Source: Mesostigma viride
Lineage: Eukaryota; Streptophyta; Mesostigmatophyceae; Mesostigmatales; Mesostigmataceae
Length of the DNA stretch: 59,169 bases
Assembly: GCA_009746045.1 (NCBI GenBank)
Contig: RPFO01001432.1
Location: 1-59,169 of the forward strand
Reading direction: 5' to 3'
Of this stretch, positions 48,855 to 59,157 are shown one piece after another; positions within the stretch are counted from its first letter, which is position 1, and each line of letters opens with the position of its first letter. The translations under genes and the position numbers were made by a program. The notes beneath the pieces were generated by a model. That model was not told the DNA's origin and ran no database searches. It saw only the letters and a program-made list of their open reading frames with translations.

Positions 48855-50684
48855 GACAGCAACAGCAGCAGCAGCAGCTACGACAGCAGCAACAGCAACA
48901 GCAGCAACCGCAGCAGCAGCAGCAGCAACGGCAGCAACAGCAGCAGCAGCAGCAACGATTGCAGCAACAACAACCCCAGACGAGACCACAATGGCTACCA
49001 TCGGATCCTGAGCAGCAGGGAGACGAGAATGAAGATACCCTGCACTACCGCTCAGCAGCCAGTCACCGGGCGACCAACGCATCCTTGGGCAGGGCGGGGG
49101 CGGCCCCAGGGACCTCCACCGGGCCCCACACACCGGGGCAGACGCAGAGTGTCCTTCGGCAGCACGTCCCTGTTACCCACGGCGCTCTGGTATTCGGATG
49201 AGGAAGGGGAGATCCCAGGGGCAGATGGCGAGTTCGATGACCTGGAAGGGACTAACGAGGTGGACGAGGGAACTGTTACGCAGGGCCCGCCCGTTGGTAC
49301 TCCTAGACCACGGACCAGACCAGGGGAGACCAGGAGCAGTGTCACCACCCGAGACGAGGAGACTCACACGCCCGTCCAGCGCCCGGCACCTCAACCGCAG
49401 CGCCCACGGGTGCTTGACCAAAGCGCGGTCTCCTCGCCTGCGCCTGCTGGCAACCTCAGCTTCAGCAGGGTGGCCTTGGATGACCCGGGGTACGAACACC
49501 CCTCATCCGTCCAGGTGCGGCGGACTCATGGTACGCCGCCCAGATCCGGCTCTCTCCCCCGGTCGCAGCCCCCCACCTTCGGCGATATCCCCCACGTAGA
49601 CGTCGGTGGGCCCGTCACCGCCGCGGTAAAGGCCCCACCGATGCCCAATTTCAAGAATGTACCCAAGCTGCACGCGGACATGAAACCGCGCGAGGTAGAG
49701 GAATGGGGACGCATGTGGCGACAGCAGTATACCATCTGGCGCAATCATCACAACTGGCAGCTGGCCACCAGCGATCTGATTGCTAGTGATTAACTCCTGT
49801 ATGGACCCCTCGGTGGTGAGCATCTTGAACTGTGAGAGCATCGCGTCCCAGTCATACCCGCAAACCTTGGCGGAACTGATGGACCGGTGCGTCGCAAGCT
49901 GGTGCCCCCAGATGCTACACTCCACGAGCGGATGGCCTTCAGCAAGCTGCGCCAGGGGACCACCCCATATCGCGAGTTTCTGTCTAAGTTCGAGTCCAGC
50001 GCCGCCTACCTGGCTGACATGACCTGGTATGAGTACAAGAGCAGGTTCATCGAGGCACTCTGTCCTGAGCTGCAGGACGAGGTATTCAAGCACTACGCTG
50101 ATGTCCCTTGGGAGGAGTGGGACATCTTGAATATCCAGAGGTATCTCCTACAGGTGGCCGACGTAGTGGCTCGCGGGCGTGCACCCTCAGTGCGCCGTTT
50201 CTTCAGACCAGCTCCCCCGCGACGGGTGAATCAGATGTACTCCACTGAGTTCGCCGGCGAGGAGGAGGACGAGTACCTCGACGACCCTGACGAGGGCTAC
50301 ACTGACCATGGCGTCAACGCGATCGACGCTAGCAAGGCGCGCTGCTTCATGTGCAGCGAGGTGGGGCACCTCAAGCGCGACTGCCCCAAGCTCCGGGGCA
50401 AGCACGCCAGTCGTGGGGCAGGAGAAGGGGAACCCAGTGTTCGTTTCTCTGGCCCGGCCTTCGGCAGCCGCCCCGACTCCTCCGGTCCTCGGGACCGACC
50501 CCGCAACGCGGGTGAGCGTGCGGCTCGCCTGCAGCACGCCAGACAGGTCCCGACGCAGTACCAGCAGCCGCGACCACCCGCGACCAGCTCTACCAAGGGC
50601 GTGTTGCGCGCGGTCAACGAGATTGAGGCGCGGCGACAGTCCTCCTCTTCGGCCAACGCAGGCAGTGGCAGGCTACGAGTATGA
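48485..50684 (+). pseudogene. G1 gag with polyglutamine tract, capsid and CCHC zinc knuckle
   Basis: ATG 48485 opens MPTRYQTRNARETEDDLRER, acidic. A CAG-rich tract (about 48775-48975) encodes about 65 residues, nearly all Gln, and the frame changes in or after it. The next frame carries PMPNFKNVPKLHADMKPREV and WGRMWRQQYTIWRNHHNW. Then after a stop (49793) and shift PDATLHERMAFSKLRQGTTP, YEYKSRFIEALCPELQDEVF (Gag capsid). The zinc knuckle CFMCSEVGHLKRDC is near 50342-50384. Gag ends at 50684 or fuses to protease by frameshift. Confidence 0.75.
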
Positions 50685-51345
50685 CGACGAGGAGGGGGCT
50701 GACGAAGAGGAGGAGGGGGGGAAGAGGGCGGGCGGTCGGGCGAGGCGGCCTCCCGTCCCACCGCTCCTCGGGAGTAGTAGCCCTGCCCGTGGGCTTGGGT
50801 CCCGGGGTAGGGGATAGGGTAGAAAAATCAGATGGTAGCCCAGACGCGGAGTCAACTAGAGTAGAGGTAGACGTCAATAACGTGGCCGCAGACGCGTCCA
50901 CCCAACCGGCGGCGCGTGCATCTCAAGGAGATTCGCGCATCTGTTTCTTTTCAGCGGAGGGTTACTGGTCCCTCCCACCGTCCTTGATCCGTATTTGAAG
51001 GAGAAAACGATCATGGACGTGAAGTTCCTGGTCGACACCGGCGCCTCCACGTCCTTCATCAACGAGGCCCTGGTGCGTCGGCTGGGCCTGGTACCACGAC
51101 CACACCACGGCAGTGTATGTCACCTACTCAGACGGCCGGCGACACCAATCGCCGGGCCTAGCAGACATCAAGGGTGTGCTGCAGGGCACGCCGGTGGACC
51201 TGGTGGCGACTATTGCGCCGTTGGGCGCTGCCGACATCATCATTGGAGTGGACTGGCTGGACAAGCAGGATGTGGACATCAGTGTGCGCCGGCGGGTAGT
51301 TTGGTTTCCGGACGGTTCATTCTGGTGCCCAGACAGCGAGTATAG
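50685..51345 (+). pseudogene. G1 aspartic protease region (frame broken)
   Basis: A lead-in, after a frame change near 50960, reads VPPTVLDPYLKEKTIMDVKF (as G2 GLTVPHTVVDPFL), then LVDTGASTSFINEALVRRLG with catalytic DTGAS at 51034-51048. A later block GAADIIIGVDWLDKQDVDIS, in another frame, is the end of the fold. Both catalytic-site residues are intact; the frame is split near 51105. Confidence 0.75.
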
Positions 51346-53673
51346 GGCACAGGCCGCTGAGGTCCATAACATTACACACGAGCGCTCGGCGGACGGGCCT
51401 CGACCAGCGTCCCAGATCCTGATGAGTAGCAAGACGCTGGCGCGCCAGCTCCGGAAGGGCAAGGAGTACGCGATGTACCGGATAGACCTGGACAGCACTC
51501 AGGCCTGCTTAACGAGATTGGTGCCGGCTTCACACCGGACGAGCTGGCGCGGTTCAATGCCGTCCTGGAGAAGCGCACTACTCTTCGCGGATCGCACCCC
51601 CCAGTTCCCTCCCAATCGATCGGTGTTACATCGTGTCCAGCTCCAGGAGGGTTCCGGGCCTACCGTGTCTCCCATGTACCGCATGGGCCCAGTCGAGCTG
51701 GTGGAGCTCAAGAAGATCCTCATTTCACTGCTCGACGCTGGGCTCATTGAACCCAGCAACAGCCCCTTCTCAGCGGGCGTGCTGCTCGTTCCCAAGCCAG
51801 GGGGCAAGTGGCGTCTGGTGACGGATTACCGGAAGCTGAACGCCATCACCGTCAAGTCCCGGTATCCTCTACCGCGGATCGACGACATCTTCAACCGTGT
51901 CCAGGGGGCTACGTGTTTCACCGTCATCGACTGTGCGGACGGGTTTTGGCAGCTGCGCATCGCGCCAGAAGACTGCCACAAGACCGCGTTCGCTACGCCC
52001 TTCGGTCACTACCAGTTTCGGGTGGCGGCAATGGGGCTGTGTAATTCGCCTGCGTCCTTCCAGATGCTGATGAATGACATCCTCCGTCCGGTGATGGGCA
52101 CAGCCCACTTGCCGCAGGTCTCCCAGGACCTGGCGGACCCGCAGAAGGGGGCGCGCCCGCCCTGGACCTACAAGCGCACGTGCGCGCTGGCGTATCTGGA
52201 CGACATCCTGGTGTACTCCAAGACGTTCGAGGAGCACCTGGAGGATGTGGACGCCGTGCTGCAGATCATGGAGGATGAGCACCTTTCGGCGCGGAAGGCC
52301 AAGGTGCGCGCCGGTCGCTGCGTGCCGTTTCTGGGCCATACCTGTCCGCGGACGGCATCGCGACCGACCCTGAGAAGATCGAGTCCGTCCAGCAATGGCC
52401 TGTCCCTACGGACGTGAAAGGGGTGCGCAGTTTCCTGGGATTGGCATCTTACTACCGACGGTTCATCCCGCGGTTTGCCACCATCGCCGCCCCGATCAAC
52501 GCTCTTCTCAAGAAGGGTACCCCGTTCCTTTGGGCTGAGCAGTGCCAACAGGCTTTCGAGGCGCTTAAGCGCCACCTCACCACAGCGCCAGTCCTTATCC
52601 TGCCGGATCCGGCCCTTCCTTTCGTCGTGGCTACGGACGCCAGCAAGGTGGCCATCGGGGGTGTTCTCCTGCAGGACCAAGGCAAGGGCCTTCAGCCCAT
52701 CGAGTACATCTCACGCACGATGATTCCGGCGGAGCGGAATTATCCAGTGCATCAGCAGGAACTCCTGGCAGTAGTCTACAGCTGCCACACGTGGCGTCAT
52801 CATCTCTTGGGGGCCCAGTTTTCGGTGGCCATCAGTGAGCAGGGGGATCTCGACCCCCATCGCCTGGTGATCCACACGGACCACCGGCCGCTCACCCACC
52901 TCCTGGTGCAGCCCAACTTGACGCCCCGCCAGGCGCGGTGGATGGAGTACCTGTCACAGTTTGCGCCGTTCAAGATCCAATATGTCAAGGGCGCGGACAA
53001 TGTGGTGCCCGACGCCCTCTCGCGACGGGCGGACTATTGGTTCTACGAGGACATGGACGTGCTGCATACCACCTGTGTCCCAGTGGCCGCCCCGGGGACC
53101 GCCTACGGTGTGGAACCACGGTCTCCCCAGGCCCGCCACTTGTTTCATCTTGGGCACACCACCATGGATGACTTGTCACCCCTCCCGGAGGAGACGGTTC
53201 AACCAAGCGCCCACGAGGACGTGGACACCCCCGGGGAGGGGGAGGGGTCGCATGCGCGCGTGCCCCTTAGTCATGTGGTGCCGCCCCAGGGAATTTTTCA
53301 GCTTCAGCCGCTCGGCCCTCCCACAGTCTTCTCAGAATTCGTCAACCAGGCGGGTACGGATGCGGCAGAACCGGCTGCGGACGCGTTCACAGTCACGTCG
53401 GACTTGGAGATGCTGATCAGCCGTTTCACGATCACGGAGGAAGCAGCACTTGAAGCCATCCGGGCACATCCCCAGCAGATGGGGGCCTATCCTTGCAAGT
53501 TCCAGGAGGGGCGCCTGTTCGTGAGTCCCCAGCCGGAGGAATGGCGGCTGTATGTTCCTGAGCTTGTAGGGCTGCCTTGCTTCACGAGCTCCATGATTCT
53601 CTTCTGGGCGGACATCAGGGAAGTCACCGTCTCCTTCCCCGGGCACGTAAGCACTTCTACTGGCCAGGGATGA
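51113..53673 (+). pseudogene. G1 reverse transcriptase and RNase H (one frame change)
   Basis: RT part in 51113-52417: GLIEPSNSPFSAGVLLVPKP, LVTDYRKLNAITVKSRYPLP, FTVIDCADGFWQLRIAPEDC, then YLDD at 52193-52204 and RCVPFLGH. A single-base change near 52340 shifts the frame. RNase H part in 52414-53673: SFLGLASYYRRFIPRFATIA, VVATDASKVAIGGVLLQDQG, RNYPVHQQELLAVVYSCHTW, HTDHRPLTHLLVQPN. Compared with G2 most core residues are the same, yet codons end in G or C in G1 where G2 uses A or T. It makes DNA from the element RNA. Confidence 0.85.
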
Positions 53674-54912
53674 AGGAGTATATCGAGACGTATGTGCGCC
53701 AGTGCCCCTCGTGTCAGATCATGAAGTCCAGGAACACGGGCTCTCAGGCCGTCCCTAAGACGCTGCCGGATCCTATGGGTCCTTGGGATTCTATCATGAT
53801 GGACTTCATCGGCCCGTTAAGAAGACGAAGAACGGCAACAGCATGGTCTTGGTGTTCGTGGACCGCCTGACGCGCATGTGTCACCTGGCTCCGTGTCCGG
53901 TCGACCTCACAGCGGAGGAGTGCGCCAAGATATACCTGACGCACGTGTTTCGGTTTCACGGGCTCAGCCGGCAGTTCATCTCTGACCGCGACAAGCTCTT
54001 CACGGCCAAATTCTGGCAGGAGTTTTCGAGCAACTGGGCACCAAGGTGTCGCTGGGCACGGCCTACCACAGCTCGTCGTCGCACCTGGTGGAGCGGTTGA
54101 ACCGCACGGTGCAAGAGACCATGCGACACTACACCGACACGGTGGGCAGCAATTGGGAAGAACTTCTGGGCTTGGTGGAGTTTTCCCTGAACAATGCCCC
54201 CCAGGCCGCCCATGGGTTTACCCCCTTTTTCCTCAACTCCGGCCGACACCCTCTCACACCGCTCGACTTGCTTGGGAGCCACGAACTGGAGAGGATCAGG
54301 TCAAGCTGGATACCCTACAGGGGTTGAGCGGTTGCTGCAGCGGATGCACCAGGCGCATAACAGCGCGGTTCAGGGCTATCGCGCAGCGGCAGCGCGGTAT
54401 CTGGAGAGGACAGCCGGCAAGCGGGATCACCGGACGCCGTCCATCGAGGTGGGCGATTGGGTCCTGGTTGAGGGCCCGCAGATCGGGCGATTTTCGCACA
54501 AGGTGGAGAAGGAGCTGAAGACTAAGCTCCGACCCATGTTCCTGGGTCCCTACAAGGTCCTCACCAAGTTCGACGACGTCATGTTCCAGGTGGACATTCC
54601 AGTGTCATGGAACCTCACGTCCAACCGTTTCCACCGTGACCAGCTCAAGTTGTATCACCAGAATACCATTCAGGGCAGGGTCAATCCCCCAGCCCCACTG
54701 GAGTTCAATCCGGACACGGGGGAACAGGAGGACGAGGTGGCAGCGATCGTGGGACACCGGGATGTCAAACGGGGACGAGGGTTCCAGCGACAATACGGGT
54801 GCGATGGCGATTCGCACAACACGAGTCTGAGGACTCCTGGCGCACCGCTACCGAGTTAGCGGGGTGCGCCCGCTTACTAGAAGCATATAAGAAGACGCAC
54901 CAGTTGCGTTAG
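53577..54912 (+). pseudogene. G1 integrase and chromodomain (frameshifted)
   Basis: Fragments in order: LHELHDSLLGGHQGSHRLLP, RARKHFYWPGMKEYIETYVR, QCPSCQIMKS (HHCC); DSIMMDFIGPL (Asp), HGLSRQFISDRDKLFTAKFW (Asp), GTAYHSSSSHLVERLNRTVQ (Glu); FSLNNAPQAAHGFTPFFLNS; LKTKLRPMFLGPYKVLTKFD (GPY motif); then DEVAAIVGHRDVKRGRGFQR and, after a frame change near 54800, QHESEDSWRTATELAGCARL to KKTHQLR: a chromodomain with the W-(R)-T/E-L core. At least five single-base changes. It integrates the DNA copy; the chromodomain targets chromatin. Confidence 0.8.
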
Positions 54913-54972
54913 CAGACCACATCCGGTAGGGTGTAGGGTGAGGGTGGTGTGTGAGCTGGTATCAGGTACACG

Positions 54973-55011
54973 CCGACTAACGCCCTGGCATCTTGTGTGT
55001 GGGCTGTGCAG
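54973..55011 (+). promoter_or_regulatory. Branch-point and 3' splice-site-like sequence before G1 ORF3
   Basis: GACTAAC followed by a T/G-rich tract and GGGCTGTGCAG/GG ending at 55011. It lies between the chromodomain stop (54912) and the ORF3 ATG (55123). A similar CCCTCCGCAG lies just before ORF3 in G2 (42461-42470). This suggests a spliced mRNA for ORF3, as for env genes. Confidence 0.4.
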
Positions 55012-55122
55012 GGGGACGCCGCGGAGGCGCTTCCCAGGGCCAGATTCCGTCGGCGCCGTGGAGGCTGCAGACGCAGGATTCCGGGAAGCAGATGGGGAGT
55101 CCAGTGAGGGAGATTGGTCGAC

Positions 55123-57517
55123 ATGGATATACCCGACGATCCTGAGGTCCCAGAACCGGAAGTGGGGGCGAGGACGCAGATAGCTCGTGGAGAGCCTGCG
55201 GCCGAAAGGGTGCAAGGGGCCGGGGCTCGAGAGATGAGGTGGACAGACGGGGCCCTCATCTGGGCGCGAGCGCCGGCAAGAAACATCGTCAAGGCCCGGA
55301 GCACCGGACACGCGTACGTTACAGCTGGTGAAGGAGCTGAACGAGGAGACGTTCAATCCCCGGGTGTTCTTGCGTGACTATGGTCGGGAGGGGGAAGCCC
55401 TGTTGGAACGACGACGTCGTCGCCGTAATCAGATGCCGTCGGAACTCCGCGCTGACTCCATTATGGCGCGGGTCGGCCCTGTGCAGATGGAGACTTTCAG
55501 AGGGTTCGTGCGGCGCAACGCGAGGTTTCGGATCGAGACCCGCACCGCTGCGCGCAACGGCGTGGTGGTCGGGACCGACTGGGAAACACATGAGCGGGAG
55601 TGCTCCTGTCACGCGTGCATGAACACGCTGGAAGCGGGTCTGGCATTCCCACGGCTCCTTCTCCTCCTACTCCCACCCCTGTGCGGAAGCTGCTGGAACG
55701 CCATTTCCTCGGTATCTTCCGCCGGAGGGGCGCTACGGGGTGAAAAATGTCTGCGTGAGGGCAGTATTCGTTACGGCAGGCCCTGGATCGCATCGTGGCC
55801 ATGGATGATGAGGACCAGGACGATGGGAGTGAGGAGTATGACTCTGATTCCGACGACCATCCTCCACGCCCTCATTCTCGTTCCCCTCCGCGGGATCCGC
55901 CCTCTCGGGGCTCCCAGGAGAGCGGCGCGAGAAACCGTCCTGTGCCTCGTTATGAGGCGCCACCGCCGGCGACGGGCTGGGGGCGACCTCCAGGGCGCGA
56001 GGCGCGGAGTCTTCCGAGGGCTACCGGATGGGGCGGAGGCAGTCAAACCGCCCCTCGACGTGCTCCGGAGTGGCCGGCACGTCGTCGCTCGCCATCCCCG
56101 CCCTCCCGCTCGCGTTCCCGCTCAGACTCCGGGACCGAGGTACGCCCCGCTCGCCAAGCGTCACCACCCTCTCGTCGGCTTGAGGATCGGCAATGGGCGC
56201 GCACGTGGGGGTCCGCGGTGGAGCTGGAGCGGGAGCGAGAGAGTCGGCGACGGCGGACGGAGGAGACCGCGGTGGCTAGGGCAGAACGGCCGGCTAGAGA
56301 GGAGCCGTTTGATGAGGTTCCCTCTGGCACCCCGATCGATGGGGCCAAGAAGAGCCCACCTTCCATGTCTCCCTGGAGCCTCGGTCCCAGCGGAAGAGGT
56401 TCCACCGGAGCCTAACTTCTTGGTCTCCCTAGAGCCACGTCCCCGGCCTGCCCAGGCCGGGTCGTCGATGTCACGTCCTGCGGAGGGACCCAGCAGACCC
56501 ACCACCTCGGATCGACGCTCGCACCTTCCCGCGGAGGGACCGCGCTTACCTAACGTACGGATGGCGCGGAAGGTCCCAACGTGACGGGAGTCATGGTGCC
56601 GGCGGAACCCGTGGTCACCATCGAGACACTCGTGGCAGCGGTGCAGTCCGGGCAGGGTCTGATACAGCGTATGCTGGACCAGCTCGGGCGCCAGGGCGAT
56701 CACTCAGTCGCCGCCTCAGTAGGCTACGATGCGGCTTCCCGGGCAGCTTCACACGAGGAGTGGTCACTGGGGGATTTCATACGGACAATTCCGGGGAGGG
56801 CAGTAAGGCATGGTGGGCCGGGGCCTCGGACGGAAAAGTTGTGTGTGGTGTTCGAGGGACCTGTGATCTCGGTCCCTTCTGGCATGCACCTGCCCGCCCC
56901 TTTGGTTTTTCAAGCGGGTCCTTGGTGCGGTTGACCGTGGTGCCTACTGGGAACAACTAGAAATCGCCTTCTTCCCACAGGCTCCGCTGCCCTTACCGCA
57001 ACCCGACGACCTTCGTTTTCCCCGGACGGTGGGCCACACGGTGCGGTTCGGTACCGAGGATTGGTGGGACTGGAGGTATCAGGTGGATGGAGTGGGGCAC
57101 GTGGTTACGCCGCCCAAGGTGGCCCCGGCGGAAGGGCGTGCCTTCCTGGAACGGGTGGTGCCTGATATTGTAGGGGCACCAAGGGCGACAATCATTGAGG
57201 ATCACGTGCGCACTGAGGTTTTCATGATGGGGGTGAAGTTTGTTCGTGATCACCGCTGTGGGGTGGCAGATTGGTCGGCGCTGACCCTTCTCTTTACCCA
57301 CCCCCAGTATCTTGCTGGGTTCCTGGCCATGTGGCCCCGGGGCACGTGGGTGGAACTGTCCAGGCTGGGTCGGCAGAAGACGTCCCCATATCAGATCGCC
57401 TTCGAAGTGGATTTATGCGCGCATCCCGGGGCGATGATCTGTAATATGACCCCTGTGGGGCGACGGGCTCTCCTTGAGGCCCAGCAGCAGCGGCGGATCA
57501 CTAGCGGCGGACGCTAG
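55123..57517 (+). pseudogene. G1 third ORF (ORF3), env position
   Basis: It begins MDIPDDPEVPEPEVGARTQI at 55123. After a frame change near 55325: LNEETFNPRVFLRDYGREGE, MARVGPVQMETFRGFVRRNA. Next an Asp/Glu then Arg/Ser/Pro-rich stretch (SDSDDHPPRPHSRSPPRDPP; SPSPPSRSRSRSDSGTEV), like SR-rich RNA-binding linkers. Then VVTIETLVAAVQSGQGLIQR (helix), and a folded C-terminal domain from about 57029: VRFGTEDWWDWRYQVDG, AFLERVVPDIVGAPRATI, HPQYLAGFLAMWPRGTWVEL, ending at 57517. The last domain corresponds to that of G2 ORF3. No transmembrane helix or signal peptide is evident. Function unknown; the basic SR-like linker hints at RNA. Confidence 0.6.
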
Positions 57518-57722
57518 AGTAGATAGTTCAGTTTTTGGGATGGATAGCGGAATCCACCCCCAGAGTTCCGGCTACTACGTCAGGGTTGGGCTTGTGTATC
57601 AACCTCTAGAGGAACTGGTATTACTGACCTGCGGGTGAACCGAGGTCGGGACATAGTACTCTTATAGTAGTCTTGTTTGCTTCTCTATCCTATCTTTGTA
57701 CGGTAGGGACTACCGACCCCCG

Positions 57723-57735
57723 TGGGGGGGAGGAG
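57723..57735 (+). promoter_or_regulatory. Polypurine tract of G1
   Basis: TGGGGGGGAGGAG directly precedes the 3' LTR. In LTR elements this tract primes plus-strand synthesis. Confidence 0.75.
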
Positions 57736-58319
57736 TGTTACGTCCCGGCCCTTTTGGTCGGACGTAACAATGGAATAAATTACTAAGGCCTTGTGGCCGT
57801 TGTACTGAGTTGTATGGATATTGGCTATTGTACGAATTGGACTAGTTATTTTGGGTCCTAGGTTGACCTTTTAGGGGCCGGTGCAGTGGCGCCGCGCCAG
57901 TTCTGGGTCTGACGATGGTTCTAGACGTGGATCCTATAGTTGGGGGTCGATGTCGGCCCGGATCCTACGTGGAATGTGTGAACCGGATTGGCTAGTCGGA
58001 ATTGGTGTGTATCTGCGCCGCAACCCACCTAGGTGAAATTGGTCCGAGGACGAGAGTCTCGTCCTCTTGGTTTGATGAATGATAAGTGCGAATACGCCTA
58101 CACATTGAGCCCGGGGCAATTATCCATTTGTACTTGGTGTTGCTAGCCATTATAAGTGTGTACTAATTAGCTTGGCATCAAGCCGTGATGCCAGATATCT
58201 CACGACTCACGTCGTGAAGCGCAACCTACTTTAGGCTACCTTGAATTATTCCTAATTCCGGCAAGAAGGGTCTTTCGCTACGTAGCTCAGGCTAGGTGTG
58301 TCTGGGCTGGGACGTAACA
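57736..58319 (+). repeat. 3' LTR of G1
   Basis: 584 bp; the same ends and length as the 5' LTR, with one visible substitution near 58187. It is followed by the TSD GCTAC. Confidence 0.92.
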
Positions 58320-58853
58320 GCTACGTATGGCGCGGTTCTCTTGCAGCCCCTCCTGGAGTGGGATGCCCGCCGCCCAGCACCCCTCCCGGGCCAGGCCTGG
58401 ACTCCCGCGGCCATCCTCCCCCTCGGGCTAGCGACTATCTCGAGACGTTCGGGTCGCGACAGTGCGCTCGGCGGTACGTGGCGCTCACGTGAGGTTCGGC
58501 ACATCAGGTTGTGGCCGGCTAATGTGGAGCCTCTGCTAGATCTGTTCTTCCCGAAGGGCTTGCGTCATCGGATCCGGTACCATCGCCTACTCCTGCGGGC
58601 TCTCTGTTTGATCGCGGTAGAGCCTTTCCTACGCCTCTTTGCCTGTGGCTTCCTGGACTGGGCCCGTGGCCAGGTGGTCCTTACGCAGCATAGGTATTAC
58701 TGGGCCTTTCTGGGCCTTTTTCCTGATGGCGTGTGGGCCGATGTTTTCCTCACTGTAGATAGGCATGATAATGCGGACGACGTGGCCCACTACCATGCGT
58801 ATCTGGAGGTTCTGCTGGCCTCGCGTGGCACTTACCAGACGGATGGCAACTAG
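58320..58853 (+). pseudogene. G2 third ORF, C-terminal part beyond the G1 insertion
   Basis: Joining 44760 to 58325 (one GCTAC removed) keeps the reading frame. The part after the junction reads YGAVLLQPLLEWDARRP, then VRHIRLWPANVEPLLDLFFP, RYHRLLLRALCLIAVEPFLR, then TQHRYYWAFLGLFPDGVWAD to LASRGTYQTDGN and a stop at 58853. The last about 100 residues align with the end of ORF3 in G1 (HPQYLAGFLAMWPRGTWVEL; spaced equally to a shared -EV-L-A end). This shows that the two ORF3s share a C-terminal domain. Confidence 0.65.
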
Positions 58854-59003
58854 ATAGAGGGCCTTAGGCCCGACCTGAGGGTGTTGTCCCTCCGGTATAT
58901 AGAGTCGCCCTCATATTCTGGCCAGTTGATTGGTCGTTCTTGGTCCGTGGTGCTGACTTTGTTCACTCTGTGTGTCCTGCCCAGTGCCGTCCCTCCCGGC
59001 AAG
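58854..59003. other. Sequence after G2 ORF3, no LTR found
   Basis: No ORF and no TGTTACG. If G2 is complete, its 3' LTR would be expected here (G1 has 218 bp between ORF3 and LTR), so the end is displaced, truncated or beyond the window. Confidence 0.5.
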
Positions 59004-59157
59004 GCCTCTGTGCCAGGCAGTTAGGGGATCCAGTTAAGTAATGCAATACGCATTACTTTTGCATACTTGCAAGTATGCAAAAGTAATGCGTATTGCATTA
59101 CTTAACTAAGATTGGCGTTCGCTCCTGGGGTACCGGGTTCGAATCCTCTCGGAGGCA
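59004..59157 (+). tRNA. tRNA-like sequence with a long palindrome in the anticodon-loop position (uncertain)
   Basis: GCCTCTG (59004-59010) can pair with CGGAGGC (59150-59156, one G-T) as an acceptor stem, with A as the discriminator base. GGTTCGAATCC near 59136-59146 is the canonical T-loop/B-box string. CCAG and TTGG near 59030 and 59112 could form part of an anticodon stem around the palindrome 59032-59107. Against it: the five bases either side of the T-loop (CCGGG, CCTCT) do not pair well, and the D-arm is poor. It may be a decayed tRNA, a tRNA-derived repeat or chance. Confidence 0.3.
59032..59107. repeat. 76-bp perfect palindrome
   Basis: Both 38-base arms match exactly, with the centre at CTTG/CAAG (59069/59070) and no spacer. 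TTAA occurs near both ends (59034 and 59102). Each arm is itself built of smaller inverted words (GTAATGC..GCATTAC). A foldback element is possible, or a fold-back assembly artefact. Confidence 0.9.

Larger units (their letters stand above)
44761..58319 (+). mobile_element. Chromovirus G1, complete LTR retrotransposon (13.6 kb), TSD GCTAC
   Basis: Two 584-bp LTRs (44761-45344 and 57736-58319) flank the internal region. GCTAC lies directly outside both (44756-44760 and 58320-58324). The LTRs differ at one position I could find (CCCTGATG against CCGTGATG), so insertion is recent. Order: primer-binding site, long leader with a 419-bp duplication, HBD ORF, gag, protease, RT, RNase H, integrase, chromodomain, ORF3, purine tract. 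It sits in ORF3 of G2. Several pol frame changes fall in G/C runs and conflict with its youth. Confidence 0.92.
30372..58853 (+). mobile_element. Chromovirus G2 (Ty3-type LTR retrotransposon), interrupted, 3' end not seen
   Basis: Order: LTR, primer-binding site, HBD ORF, two inserted TTAA elements, gag (36536), protease, RT, RNase H, integrase and chromodomain (to 42398), then ORF3 (42476 to 44760, resuming 58320 to 58853 after the G1 insertion). Its pol codons mostly end in A or T. Several frame changes break gag and integrase. It inserted into LINE copy C; the TSD cannot be checked because the 3' LTR is outside the window or lost. Confidence 0.8.
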
